Source: Lachnospiraceae bacterium (GTDB lineage: Bacteria > Bacillota > Clostridia > Lachnospirales > Lachnospiraceae). Taken from it: 57,643 nt of DNA. The DNA is taken from contig JAGKTQ010000015.1 of assembly GCA_021153325.1 (NCBI GenBank), positions 1 through 57,643 on the forward strand, given 5' to 3'. Below the pieces are notes generated by a model. It did not search any database. It saw only the letters and a list, made by a program, of their open reading frames with translations, and was not told where the DNA came from. Within the stretch, counting starts at the first letter, position 1, and each line of letters opens with the position of its first letter. The position numbers and the translations under genes are program-made. Below, piece by piece: positions 33,327 through 41,758 of the stretch.

Positions 33327-34454
33327 ATGAGAATAAATTATAACGTTTCCGCAATGATATCAAACAATTGTTTACAAAGAAGTGATAATGCATTAGCAAA
33401 ATCCATCGAAAGATTATCTTCCGGTCTTAAGATCAACAGTGCAAAAGATAATGCAGCAGGACTTGCTATTGCAAAAAGAATGAATGCACAGTTGAAAGGT
33501 ATTTCTGTAGCAGGTGACAATGCGAATGATGGTGTTTCTGTAGTGGAAACTGCAGATGGAGCTTTATCTGAAGTTCATGATATGCTTCAGCGTATGAATG
33601 AGCTTGCAGTAAAAGGTGCTCACGGAACTATGACAGAGGCAGATCGTCAGACAATCGAAGATGAAGTAGCGCAGTTAAAAGAAGGTATTCAGGATATTGT
33701 AGAAGGCGCACAGTTCAATGGAATGAAAATTCTGGATGGAAATTTTGATCTAAAGGGCTATACATCAGAGACTGCTGTAAAGGTAACATATTACTCAGAT
33801 GAAGTAACTGCAAAAGAATATACATTAGACCTTTTAAATGTAACATTAGATGCAGATGGAAATATTACAGAAAGCCTTAGTGATTTTAATGATGGTGGTA
33901 AACTTGTTACCACAGAAGATGGTGGATTCCCTCCAAGCTGTAAAGTAAGTGAAATAGATGGAAATCTTATTACTATTGCAGATGCAAACGGCTTTAAGCT
34001 GACTTTGGAAGTAAGAGAAACAACAAGTGTATCCGATATGAAAATTGATATTACAGGTTTTGGTGATATGAGCATTCAGATTGGTGCAAACGAAGGACAG
34101 ACTCTGGATATGCGTATTCCGAATGTTTCCTTAAAGAACATGGGTATTTCGGACACCGATTTTACTACCATGGACGGTTGTAGCAATGCGATTCCAAAAA
34201 TAGATGAGGCTATTGCTTATGTTTCAGAAGTAAGAAGCCGTCTTGGTGCTTACCAGAATCGTCTGGAATCTACAATCGATTCTTTAAATGTAACTGACGA
34301 AAGTATGACAGCAGCATATTCCAGAATCATGGACGTGGATATGGCAAAAGAAATGACAGAATACGCAAATCTGCAAGTATTGACACAGGCAGGTACAAGC
34401 GTTCTTGCTCAGGCAAACGAAAGACCATCACAGGTATTACAGCTTCTTCAGTAA
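33327..34454 (+). CDS. Flagellin
   Basis: This 375-residue filament subunit has the conserved N-terminal D0/D1 region (RINYNVSAMISNN, RLSSGLKINSAKDNAAGLAI) and the C-terminal D1/D0 region (VRSRLGAYQNRLE, ending RPSQVLQLLQ). A variable central domain (about 145-285) is more acidic. The ATG at 33327 is preferred over GTG at 33318 since AGAAAGGTG lies upstream. A small hairpin ACCGT/ACGGT lies in the leader just before the ribosome binding site. I found no sigma-28 consensus upstream. Confidence 0.95.
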   Translation: MRINYNVSAMISNNCLQRSDNALAKSIERLSSGLKINSAKDNAAGLAIAKRMNAQLKGISVAGDNANDGVSVVETADGALSEVHDMLQRMNELAVKGAHGTMTEADRQTIEDEVAQLKEGIQDIVEGAQFNGMKILDGNFDLKGYTSETAVKVTYYSDEVTAKEYTLDLLNVTLDADGNITESLSDFNDGGKLVTTEDGGFPPSCKVSEIDGNLITIADANGFKLTLEVRETTSVSDMKIDITGFGDMSIQIGANEGQTLDMRIPNVSLKNMGISDTDFTTMDGCSNAIPKIDEAIAYVSEVRSRLGAYQNRLESTIDSLNVTDESMTAAYSRIMDVDMAKEMTEYANLQVLTQAGTSVLAQANERPSQVLQLLQ

Positions 34455-34464
34455 GGAGGCATAA

Positions 34465-34941
34465 ATGACAGACGAACAAAAACAGCAGTTTACGCGTAAA
34501 ATAACAAATGCAAATAAAACAGAAATGATAGTGATTTTATATGAAATGGTTCTGACCTATGCGGAAGATGCCAAAAAAGCATTAGAAAAACAGGATATGG
34601 AAACATTCCATATAGAAATACAAAGGGCAAAAGCTTGTGTGAAGGAATTGCAGAATTCGATCAATTTTGATAACAAGCTTGCCATGAACTATTTTGAATT
34701 ATATTTATTTTTGCGTAGAGAGTTGTCCAAAGCCGATGTTGCTGGTAATAAAACGGCACTTGATAATGTCTGCAATATCGTAGAAGAAATGCGGGAAACT
34801 TATCAAAAATTAAGCAAAGCAGACACTTCAAGACCGGTTATGGAAAACGCGCAAGCAGTATACGCAGGACTAACTTATGGGAAAAACTCACTCAATGAAA
34901 GCCTGGCAAGTCAGGACATTGACAGGGGTTTTCGTGTATAA
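34465..34941 (+). CDS. fliS: Flagellar chaperone FliS
   Basis: This 158-residue helical protein would bind the C-terminus of flagellin and keep it unfolded before export. Residues 8-125 fit the FliS four-helix pattern (TRKITNANKTEMIVILYEMV, MNYFELYLFLRRELSKAD). The C-terminal extension of about 25 residues is longer than in typical FliS. It starts 10 bases after flagellin with AAGGAGG. Its last 54 bases overlap the convergent DUF2508 gene. Confidence 0.85.
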   Translation: MTDEQKQQFTRKITNANKTEMIVILYEMVLTYAEDAKKALEKQDMETFHIEIQRAKACVKELQNSINFDNKLAMNYFELYLFLRRELSKADVAGNKTALDNVCNIVEEMRETYQKLSKADTSRPVMENAQAVYAGLTYGKNSLNESLASQDIDRGFRV

Positions 34942-35187
34942 GACTTCATCAGGCAGCATATTCATTTTTGCTGCCTGTTCTAATAAGTATTTATACCTTT
35001 TCAAGACAGCATTTACTTCATAAATATAACAGTCAATCAAATCAGGGTCAGTTACATTATCAAACCCGCTGTATGCCAATTCTAAATCTAATCGTGTACG
35101 TTCTATATCATCCAAAATACTTGTACTTTCCACAGAACTTAATGTGTGGTTCTTACCGTAGGAACTTTGACTAAAATGCCATTTCAT
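34888..35187 (-). CDS. DUF2508 (YaaL-like) family protein
   Basis: This 99-residue soluble protein carries the family core, DLELAYSGFDNVTDPDLID followed by CYIYEVNAVLKRYKYLL. The function is unknown; in Bacillus the yaaL homologue lies between recR and bofA. Here it is divergent from the bofA-like gene, which keeps the association. AAAGGAG precedes the ATG. The 3' end overlaps fliS by 54 bases on the opposite strand, an unusually long convergent overlap. Confidence 0.82.
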   Translation of the reverse strand: MKWHFSQSSYGKNHTLSSVESTSILDDIERTRLDLELAYSGFDNVTDPDLIDCYIYEVNAVLKRYKYLLEQAAKMNMLPDEVLYTKTPVNVLTCQAFIE

Positions 35188-35319
35188 AAATAGGAAGCTC
35201 CTTTCTTTTTTATTAGTATTGGCAGATTCTTACATAATATTCATGGACTAACAAAAAGGTTCCATGCATAGAATAAAATTAAGAAAAAGGAAATCTACAT
35301 AGGAAATGTAAAGCGGAGA

Positions 35320-35592
35320 ATGATGGGAAAGTTAGAGAACGGACTTATTATTATTGTGGTGCTATTTGTCGTAATTTTTATTGGCGCAGTACGAAGGAAG
35401 ACCGAATGGATCATTAACTTCGTACTGCGCATGGTCTTAGGCACTCTTTTTATTTATGTTGCCAATATCATTTTGCGTTATTATGGCATAGGCATTTCCG
35501 TCGCCATTAATCCGATCAGCATTTTGATTAGCGGATTTCTTGGAATACCGGGCGTTGCCATGCTTTATGGAATCAATTTTTATAAAGCCTGA
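35320..35592 (+). CDS. bofA: BofA-family membrane protein (pro-sigma-K processing inhibitor type)
   Basis: This 90-residue protein has two or three membrane segments (about 7-24, 31-52, 60-85). The C-terminal NPISILISGFLGIPGVAMLYG matches the BofA signature. In Bacillus BofA inhibits SpoIVFB, the intramembrane protease that activates sigma-K; whether this organism sporulates cannot be told here. GCGGAGA precedes ATGATG, so the start is 35320 or 35323. A 12-bp perfect inverted repeat lies inside the gene. Confidence 0.85.
   Translation: MMGKLENGLIIIVVLFVVIFIGAVRRKTEWIINFVLRMVLGTLFIYVANIILRYYGIGISVAINPISILISGFLGIPGVAMLYGINFYKA
35384..35430. repeat. Perfect 12-bp inverted repeat inside the bofA gene
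   Basis: GCGCAGTACGAA (35384-35395) is the exact reverse complement of TTCGTACTGCGC (35419-35430), 23 bases apart. It encodes the residues around GAVRRKTEWIINFVLRM. Confidence 0.95.
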
Positions 35593-35624
35593 TCAGAAGT
35601 AAGATTTTTTGTTTGTATGAAAAA

Positions 35625-36851
35625 TTATTTGTGTTCTTCCAGCCAACGCATTGCGGTATAGGCATAAACGGCACTTCCACCAGGAAGAACTTCTTCATCA
35701 AAGCGTACCTTTGGATGATGCTGCGAATAACAGAATCCTTTTTCAGGATGTCCAGCAGCAAGAGCCAGCATAATAGAAGGTACTTCTTGGCTGACATAGG
35801 CAAAATCTTCAGAACCGGATGTTTTTGCAGCCTTTTTCGTACCAGACATACTTTGTAGCTGACCAGCTGAAAAAGCACTGGTAGGTCCAAGCAGTTCTTT
35901 CAAATATTTTGTAATACTGGATGATAACTCTCCATCATTTAAAAGAGTAGGACAACCACTGCCGAAACTTACTTCTGCTGTTGCACGGAAAGATGCAGCA
36001 ATTCCGGTAGCAATTTCTGTCATTCTTGTTTTTAAGAATTTTCTTGTATCTTCATCGTAGGTGCGGATCGTTCCACTCATTTCGGCAGTATCAGGAATGA
36101 CATTTCCTGCATTTCCTGCATGAATGGTGCCGATCGTCAGTACGGCTTCATCGGAAAGAGCAAGCTCTCTTGCATGAATTTCCTGTAATCCTGTAATGAT
36201 ATGAGCAGCAACGGTTATCGGATCAATGCCATTATTAGGCATAGAACCGTGGCAGCCTTTTCCTTTTATATGAATAGAAAAATAATCTGCTGCCGGTGCA
36301 CTTACTCCACCATCGCAGACAATGACTGTTCCCGGATCCATTGGCATACCTGCCATAACATGAATCATCAGAGCGGCATTTACATCAGGATTTTTCAATA
36401 CCCCGTTTTTGATCATGTCGTTTGCACCTTCAAAAGTCTCTTCGGAAGGCTGGAACATTAATTTGACAGTTCCTTCAATCTCATCTTCATGGGATTTTAA
36501 GAGCTTTGCAGCACCAAGCATCATAGTTGTGTGCATATCATGACCGCAAGCGTGCATTTTTCCGTTATCAGATGCAAAAGGTTCTTCAGATTCTTCTTTC
36601 ACTGGAAGAGCATCCATATCGCCACGGATTAAAAAGACTTTTCCCGGTTTTTTACCGCCAGCTATAGCGATCAATCCTGCTTTGCCGCATTCTACAGGCT
36701 CGTATCCTATAGCAATCAGTTCCTTTTTCACATAAGAAACGGTATCTTTTAAGTCAAATCCTGTCTCTGGGTGCATATGCAAATAACGTCTGTTTTCAAT
36801 AAGCTTCTGTTTCAGTCCTTGAGCTTCCTGTAATAATTGTTCGGATAACAT
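35625..36851 (-). CDS. M20-family amidohydrolase (N-acyl amino acid hydrolase type)
   Basis: This 408-residue two-domain zinc or manganese hydrolase resembles IAA-amino acid hydrolases and N-acetyl-L-amino acid deacylases. Metal and catalytic motifs are HMHPETG, GDMDALPVKE, HACGHDMHTT and QPSEET. The lid domain (about 180-300) contains GCHGSMPNNGIDPI. AAAGGAGGGAAA precedes the ATG. It lies between the bofA gene and the aminotransferase cluster and is read in the same direction as that cluster, so it may feed it, although a terminator separates them. Confidence 0.92.
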   Translation of the reverse strand: MLSEQLLQEAQGLKQKLIENRRYLHMHPETGFDLKDTVSYVKKELIAIGYEPVECGKAGLIAIAGGKKPGKVFLIRGDMDALPVKEESEEPFASDNGKMHACGHDMHTTMMLGAAKLLKSHEDEIEGTVKLMFQPSEETFEGANDMIKNGVLKNPDVNAALMIHVMAGMPMDPGTVIVCDGGVSAPAADYFSIHIKGKGCHGSMPNNGIDPITVAAHIITGLQEIHARELALSDEAVLTIGTIHAGNAGNVIPDTAEMSGTIRTYDEDTRKFLKTRMTEIATGIAASFRATAEVSFGSGCPTLLNDGELSSSITKYLKELLGPTSAFSAGQLQSMSGTKKAAKTSGSEDFAYVSQEVPSIMLALAAGHPEKGFCYSQHHPKVRFDEEVLPGGSAVYAYTAMRWLEEHK

Positions 36852-36906
36852 ATATTTCCCTCCTTTTAAAATTTATTATAGAACAAACAAGTCATTATTT
36901 ATGCAA

Positions 36907-36947
36907 TAAAAAAGCGAAGATGACCTTAATAATGGTATCTTCGCTTA
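36907..36947 (-). terminator. Terminator of the aminotransferase operon
   Basis: AAGCGAAGAT and ATCTTCGCTT form the core of a long stem; on the minus strand a run of T follows. It lies about 60 bases after the cytidylate-kinase-like gene. Confidence 0.85.
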
Positions 36948-37007
36948 TAGTGTGAATTATAAGAACATAAGCAGTGTTTGTCAAGAAAGGGTAAGGATTT
37001 AACCGTG

Positions 37008-37607
37008 TCAATTGTATTTTAATTTAATTAGATCTGCTAAATATTGCGCGGTTCCTTCTACACCAAGGAGACTGCTGTTGATCAATACATCTGTATGATT
37101 TAAATCTCCTGGCAGATATTTTGCATATTTCATATGATATGCATTTCTTGCTTTATCGACTTCCCGAATCATTTTTTTTGCTTCATCAGGACTCATATGA
37201 AGAGTTTCAATACAGTTTTTGAAGCGATCTTCGTATGAGGCAAATATAAATACATTTAATCGATTTACATTTGTATCCAAAATATAATCTGAGCAGCGTC
37301 CAACAATGATACAAGATTCTTTTTCAGCAATATTTAGTATAATATCACGCTGTACATTAAATACTTTATCCTGCATATCATGTGATTCGTTTCCTAAAGG
37401 GAAAAGCATATTAAAAAAACCGGAATGTTTATGCTTTTCTTCAACGTTACTAATAATAGAGACTGGTTGGTTCATGATCTTAGCAGCTTTTTCAACAATG
37501 TCACGATCATAATATTCAATGTCGAGAATTTCCGAAAGCCGTTTTGCGATAGGGCGTCCGAGACTGCCAAATTGTCTTGTAATAGTAATGACGTACTTTT
37601 TACTCAT
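37008..37607 (-). CDS. Cytidylate-kinase-like family protein
   Basis: This is a 199-residue P-loop-type protein of the Cytidylate_kin2 family. The N-terminal strand-loop ITITRQFGSLGRPIAKRL replaces the usual GxxGxGKS with a GSLGRP variant, as is typical of this family, and IIVGRCSDYIL and the DKARNAYHMKYA helix follow. The true substrate is not established. These genes are common beside transport and amino acid genes in Clostridia. AAGGAGGATT precedes the ATG, 14 bases after the aminotransferase gene, so the two are cotranscribed. Confidence 0.82.
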   Translation of the reverse strand: MSKKYVITITRQFGSLGRPIAKRLSEILDIEYYDRDIVEKAAKIMNQPVSIISNVEEKHKHSGFFNMLFPLGNESHDMQDKVFNVQRDIILNIAEKESCIIVGRCSDYILDTNVNRLNVFIFASYEDRFKNCIETLHMSPDEAKKMIREVDKARNAYHMKYAKYLPGDLNHTDVLINSSLLGVEGTAQYLADLIKLKYN

Positions 37608-37621
37608 AATAATCCTCCTTA

Positions 37622-38992
37622 TTACATTTTCTTAAATGCTTTCTTGTAACATTCCATAGTGAAATCAATTACATCATCAGTATGTGCAGTTGATAAATTG
37701 TAGCGGTTGCCCGGTTTGTTATAAACACCTTCCAAAAGAAGTGCATAGTCCATTTTCTTTCTGAGTGTAAAATCACAAGTCTGCATATCACGATAATTTT
37801 TTATCTCATCCAAATCAGTTATAGCGATATTGAACATCGTTCCGATACCAGGCATAACTACATGAATACCATGGGAAGCATAAAATTCCTGAATTGCATT
37901 TTTTAATCTGGTAGTGCGCTCAATTGCTGCAGGAAGTTCGTTGTTCAATATTTCCAGTGTCTTGAGACCCATGCTTAAAATAAGAGGGTGACCATTGTAT
38001 GTACCGCTATGGAAAAGGACATCTTTGGCAGAGGATTTTCCGCTATTGCTCATGTCAAATACATCAGAGCCCATCAATGGGGCTGTTTTCATCATAATTT
38101 CTTTTTTTCCGCCTACGATGCCGACTGGAAGACCTGCGCCAATGACCTTTCCCATTGCTGTTAAATCCGGTTTTACATCATAGTATGATTGTGCACCACC
38201 CATTGTAATACGGAATCCGGTCTTTACTTCATCGATGATCATAAGGATTCCAAGTTCACTTGTTAAGCTTCGAATCCCCTGCATAAATTCTTTTGTGGCT
38301 GGAATGTAACCAGCAATGACCGGTTCCATGATTACAGCAGCAACTTCATCCTTGTGTGCAGTTAAAATCTCCCGGCAGGCTTCTAAATCATTAAATGGAA
38401 GTACAATGGTATTTTCCAATTGATCCGGTTCGAGACCGGCAGACTCTGGAAGTGGGGTAGGGTGATGAATGTCACCAGCTTCACTGACATTTGGATTAAC
38501 GCTAACAAGTACTTGATTATAGCCGCCGTGGTAATGACCTTCAAATTTTGCGATCTTATATTTGCCGGTATAGGCATAAGCAAGTCGAATCGAGAAAAGT
38601 GTGGCTTCTGTACCTGAATTTGTGTAGCGCAGGGATTCAATGCTGGGATAATATTTTTTTATCGTTTCAGCAAATTCTGCTTCCAGAACGTGAGGAGTTC
38701 CATAAAGCATAGTAGAATGTTCCTTTAAATGCTCATTCATAGTATCTACGATCTCTTCTCTGCCATGTCCTAAAATAAGAGGCCCATAAGAAAGTACATA
38801 ATCTACATACTTGTTATTATCAAGGTCTGTAAGCCATGCTCCTTTTCCTTCTTTCATAAAAATAGGATAGGGGTCAAAATATTTAATATTCGCGGAAACT
38901 CCTCCAGCAATATTTTCGGTAGCCCGGATAAATGCTTCTTTGGAAGCGGGTGTTTTCGCTTGGTATTCAGAAAGTATTTGTTCTAACGTCAT
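37622..38992 (-). CDS. Class III PLP aminotransferase, glutamate-1-semialdehyde-aminomutase-like
   Basis: This 456-residue fold-type I PLP enzyme resembles HemL and beta-amino-acid or D-phenylglycine aminotransferases. Residues typical of the family include NSGTEATLFSIRLA, FEGHYHGGYNQ and IDEVKTGFR with the PLP Asp. MGKVIGAGLPVG contains the Schiff-base Lys. There are no other haem genes nearby, so a catabolic role on an amino acid taken up by the adjacent transporter is more likely than tetrapyrrole synthesis. GAGGAGG precedes the ATG. Expression starts at an RpiR-type operator-promoter. Confidence 0.87.
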   Translation of the reverse strand: MTLEQILSEYQAKTPASKEAFIRATENIAGGVSANIKYFDPYPIFMKEGKGAWLTDLDNNKYVDYVLSYGPLILGHGREEIVDTMNEHLKEHSTMLYGTPHVLEAEFAETIKKYYPSIESLRYTNSGTEATLFSIRLAYAYTGKYKIAKFEGHYHGGYNQVLVSVNPNVSEAGDIHHPTPLPESAGLEPDQLENTIVLPFNDLEACREILTAHKDEVAAVIMEPVIAGYIPATKEFMQGIRSLTSELGILMIIDEVKTGFRITMGGAQSYYDVKPDLTAMGKVIGAGLPVGIVGGKKEIMMKTAPLMGSDVFDMSNSGKSSAKDVLFHSGTYNGHPLILSMGLKTLEILNNELPAAIERTTRLKNAIQEFYASHGIHVVMPGIGTMFNIAITDLDEIKNYRDMQTCDFTLRKKMDYALLLEGVYNKPGNRYNLSTAHTDDVIDFTMECYKKAFKKM

Positions 38993-39032
38993 AGAAAAAC
39001 CTCCTCATGCATTCGCAGTTAATTTTGACTTG

Positions 39033-39061
39033 ATTATAGGCGCAGCTTTTTAAAATGTCAA
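39033..39061 (-). promoter_or_regulatory. Consensus promoter of the aminotransferase operon
   Basis: Minus-strand TTGACA (39056-39061) and TATAAT (39033-39038) with a 17-bp spacer, both perfect consensus. Transcription starts near 39026, about 34 bases before the start codon. Confidence 0.9.
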
Positions 39062-39062
39062 C

Positions 39063-39093
39063 AAATATTTCAAAAGATAACAAATAATGAAAT
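39063..39093. promoter_or_regulatory. RpiR-type operator upstream of the aminotransferase promoter
   Basis: ATTTCA (39067-39072) and TGAAAT (39088-39093) form an inverted repeat with 15 bp between, abutting the -35. Together with the -35, the minus strand reads TTTTGAAATATTTGTTGACA, identical to the sequence at the ABC transporter promoter. Confidence 0.7.
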
Positions 39094-39188
39094 AATTATT
39101 ACATTTGAAAAATAAATTACAAAGTGGTATTCTAATGGAAGAAAAAGGCAACAGAAAAAATGCAGATAGTATAAAGAAAGGGAAAGAA

Positions 39189-40034
39189 ATGAACGATGTA
39201 TATGATAGAATTGCAAAGAAAATGGACAAGATGAGCAAATCCCAAAGAAAAATTGCAGAATATATATTAAATAATAAAGACAGCGTTGCGTTTATGAATG
39301 TAAGTAAACTGGCGAAGGAAGCAGATGTAAGTGAAGCAAGTATTATCCGTTTTGCAACGTTTATGGAATATAAAGGCTATCCGCAATTACAAAAAGAGTT
39401 GCAGGAAAAAACAAGAGAACATCTTAGCATGAAGGAGAGGCTGACCAATTCTTACACAGAATATAATGATGACGACGCAGGAATTGCAAAAATATTTAAT
39501 GATGACGCAGATAGGATTCAAAAAACGTTATCCGGTTTGGATTTTCAGACTTTTCATACGGTTATGGAAAAGATAATTAGTGCGAGACGTATTTTTATTG
39601 TAGCGGGAAGAAGTGCTGCGGCTTTAGGTACTTTTTTCTACTATTATTTAAATATAGTCATGGGAAATGTGGAGCTTATTACTTCTTTTAATGGTGACGA
39701 AGAAATCATGCACAATGTAAATGAAGAAGATGTGGTAATAGCAATTACATTTAAAATGTATACAAGAAAAACGGTTGAATTGTTAGCATATGCATTTGAA
39801 AAAAATGCGATCACAGTTTCCATTACAGATTTTATGACTTCTCCAGTCATAAAAAATTCAAAGTATTACTTTTTGACAGAGGCACAGTTAAATACTTATT
39901 TAGATTCTTTTGTAGCTCCATTAAGTTTGATCAATGCCATTTTGACTTATTTAGGGAAATATAAAAATAAAGAATTGGAAGAAAGACTTACAAGTTTAGA
40001 GGCTATGTGGAACGAATTTGATGTATTCCAATAA
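39189..40034 (+). CDS. RpiR/MurR-family transcriptional regulator
   Basis: This 281-residue regulator has an N-terminal HTH_6 domain (about 1-75; SQRKIAEYILNN and VSEASIIRFATFMEYKGY) and a C-terminal SIS domain (about 110-250; IFIVAGRSAAALGTFF) that usually senses a phosphosugar. Here the genes around it concern amino acids, so the ligand is uncertain. The ATG at 39189 is chosen because AAAGGGAAAG precedes it; upstream in-frame ATGs at 39105 and 39135 lack ribosome binding sites. It sits between the two operons that share its likely operator. Confidence 0.88.
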   Translation: MNDVYDRIAKKMDKMSKSQRKIAEYILNNKDSVAFMNVSKLAKEADVSEASIIRFATFMEYKGYPQLQKELQEKTREHLSMKERLTNSYTEYNDDDAGIAKIFNDDADRIQKTLSGLDFQTFHTVMEKIISARRIFIVAGRSAAALGTFFYYYLNIVMGNVELITSFNGDEEIMHNVNEEDVVIAITFKMYTRKTVELLAYAFEKNAITVSITDFMTSPVIKNSKYYFLTEAQLNTYLDSFVAPLSLINAILTYLGKYKNKELEERLTSLEAMWNEFDVFQ

Positions 40035-40040
40035 TGAAAA

Positions 40041-40074
40041 AAATATTTCATGAAAAATATTTTTTGAAATATTT
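40041..40074. promoter_or_regulatory. RpiR-type operator upstream of the ABC transporter promoter
   Basis: AAATATTTCA (40041-40050) and TGAAATATTT (40065-40074) are a perfect 10-bp inverted repeat with 14 bp between, ending one base before the -35 hexamer. Confidence 0.75.
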
Positions 40075-40075
40075 G

Positions 40076-40104
40076 TTGACAAACACGAAAAACTAATATA
40101 TGAT
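40076..40104 (+). promoter_or_regulatory. Promoter of the amino acid ABC transporter operon
   Basis: TTGACA (40076-40081) and TATGAT (40099-40104) with a 17-bp spacer. Transcription would start near 40111, only about 15 bases before a terminator hairpin. Confidence 0.85.
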
Positions 40105-40124
40105 AGCAGCATAAACAAATTACG

Positions 40125-40160
40125 AAGGCGTAATGAGAAGCACTCATTGCGCCTTTTTAT
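40125..40160 (+). terminator. Terminator between the ABC promoter and its first gene
   Basis: A 13-bp stem AAGGCGTAATGAG/CTCATTGCGCCTT (one G-U pair) is followed by a T-rich stretch. It could end the RpiR transcript, but it also lies in the leader of the transporter transcript and may attenuate it. Confidence 0.8.
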
Positions 40161-40179
40161 TTTTGAGGAGGAAAAAGCT

Positions 40180-41058
40180 ATGAAGAAAAAATTGATTTCA
40201 CTTTTATTGACAGTGGCAATGGTAACAACATTTACAGTGGGATGTGGTTCAGCTGATACGACAGAATCCACAGCAGCGGCAGAAGAAACGGAGGTTTCTA
40301 CAGAAGCAGTAGTTGAGACAACTGCAGAAGAGACAACAAGTACTGCCGAAGAAGGAGATACATCCATAGATGGAGCGTTATCAGGCGTTACCTTAAAAAT
40401 TGGAACAGATACAAGTTTTGTACCATTTTGTTTCCCAGATGAAAATGACCAGTATACAGGTTTTGATATTGATTTATTGAACGCATTAAGTGAAAAGCTT
40501 GGATTTGAATATGAATTAAGTCCGATGGACTTTTCCGCACTTTTAATGTCTGTGCAGTCTGAAAAGCTGGATGCCGGATTTGCCGGTATTACGATCAAGC
40601 CGGAAAGACAGGAAGTAATGGACTTTTCAACACCATATTATGATGCTGGTCTTATGATCTTTGTGAGCAAAGATAACACAGACATTAATAGCATTGAAGA
40701 TTTGTCTGGCAAAGTAATTGCTGTAAAAGAAGGAACTTCTTCTGTAGATTATGTAATGGAAAATGTACCTGATGCTAAGGAAATAAAACAGTTCCCTAAT
40801 ATTGAAAATGCTTATCTTGAAGTAGAAAGAGGAGCAGCAGATGCAGTGGTATATGATTCACCAAATATCCTTTATTATTTGACAATCAACCCAGACAGCT
40901 CAGGAAAAGCAGTAGGAGAATTATTTGATGCTGCACAGTATGGTATTGTATTCCAGAAAGATTCTGAATATACAGAAATATTTAATGCTGCTTTAGCTGA
41001 ATTTATGGAAGATGGAACTTATCAGGAAATTTATGATAAATGGTTTGGTGCAAACTAA
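40180..41058 (+). CDS. Amino acid ABC transporter substrate-binding lipoprotein
   Basis: This 292-residue periplasmic-type solute-binding protein (SBP family 3) is anchored outside the membrane. The signal peptide ends in a lipobox TVGC (Cys near residue 22), followed by a Thr/Glu-rich linker. The binding domain begins LKIGTDTSFVPFCFPDE and has the ligand-site segments GFAGITIKPERQEVMDFS and VKEGTSSVDY. The start at 40180 follows GAGGAGG. It heads an operon with permease, ATPase and amidase. The substrate is probably a polar amino acid or derivative. Confidence 0.93.
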   Translation: MKKKLISLLLTVAMVTTFTVGCGSADTTESTAAAEETEVSTEAVVETTAEETTSTAEEGDTSIDGALSGVTLKIGTDTSFVPFCFPDENDQYTGFDIDLLNALSEKLGFEYELSPMDFSALLMSVQSEKLDAGFAGITIKPERQEVMDFSTPYYDAGLMIFVSKDNTDINSIEDLSGKVIAVKEGTSSVDYVMENVPDAKEIKQFPNIENAYLEVERGAADAVVYDSPNILYYLTINPDSSGKAVGELFDAAQYGIVFQKDSEYTEIFNAALAEFMEDGTYQEIYDKWFGAN

Positions 41059-41106
41059 AAGTACAAACATTCAGGCAGAATATTATTGAATTAGGAGGAA
41101 ATAGAA

Positions 41107-41757
41107 ATGCGGTTTGACTGGAGTTATTCTATAAAAGTAATACCAACACTTATGACAGGATTAAAGTATACCATTCTTATTTCAATATTGGGTATTTTGC
41201 TTGGATTTGTATTAGGTATGCTGACAGGACTTGCACGATCAGGCAAAAAAGGAATATTGAATACGATTGCCAGCGTGTATGTTGGGATCATAAGGGGTAC
41301 GCCCCTTATGGTTCAGGCATTGTACATATATTTTGCAATTCCTATGATTCTTAATATTAACATTCCTGTATTAGTAGCAGGTGTATTAACAATTGGATTG
41401 AATTCAGGTGCTTACATGTCTGAGTGCGTAAGAGGTGCAATAGAATCCATTGATATTGGACAGAGAGAAGCAGGCACTTGTTTAGGACTGAGTAAAGTGC
41501 AAGTTATGGTAAGCATTATAATACCTCAGGCATTTAAAATTATGCTTCCAAGCCTTGGAAATCAGTTCGTCATCAGTGTGAAGGATACTTCTTTGCTTAC
41601 AACGATTGGTGTTGCAGAATTAACAAGACAGGCAACACAGGCAGTATCCAAGTCCTTTAGGACAGTAGAAATATATACATCATTGGCGGTTGTATATCTG
41701 CTTTTAATTACAACCTTGTCTTTCATTTTGAAAAAATTGGAAGGGAGATTGAAGTAA
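41107..41757 (+). CDS. Amino acid ABC transporter permease
   Basis: This 216-residue HisM/GlnP-type membrane protein has about five membrane segments. The EAA loop that contacts the ATPase reads EAGTCLGLSKVQVMVSIIIPQA near residue 120-140 (shown here as the conserved EAG and IIIPQA ends). The N-terminal targeting segment LKYTILISILGILLG fits the family. AGGAGGAA precedes the ATG. It is followed one base later by the ATPase gene. Confidence 0.94.
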   Translation: MRFDWSYSIKVIPTLMTGLKYTILISILGILLGFVLGMLTGLARSGKKGILNTIASVYVGIIRGTPLMVQALYIYFAIPMILNINIPVLVAGVLTIGLNSGAYMSECVRGAIESIDIGQREAGTCLGLSKVQVMVSIIIPQAFKIMLPSLGNQFVISVKDTSLLTTIGVAELTRQATQAVSKSFRTVEIYTSLAVVYLLLITTLSFILKKLEGRLK

Positions 41758-41758
41758 T

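Noticed and set aside
37622..38992. Calling the class III aminotransferase hemL
   Set aside because: It resembles glutamate-1-semialdehyde aminomutase, but there are no haem genes nearby and it shares an operator with amino acid transport genes, so the name would mislead.
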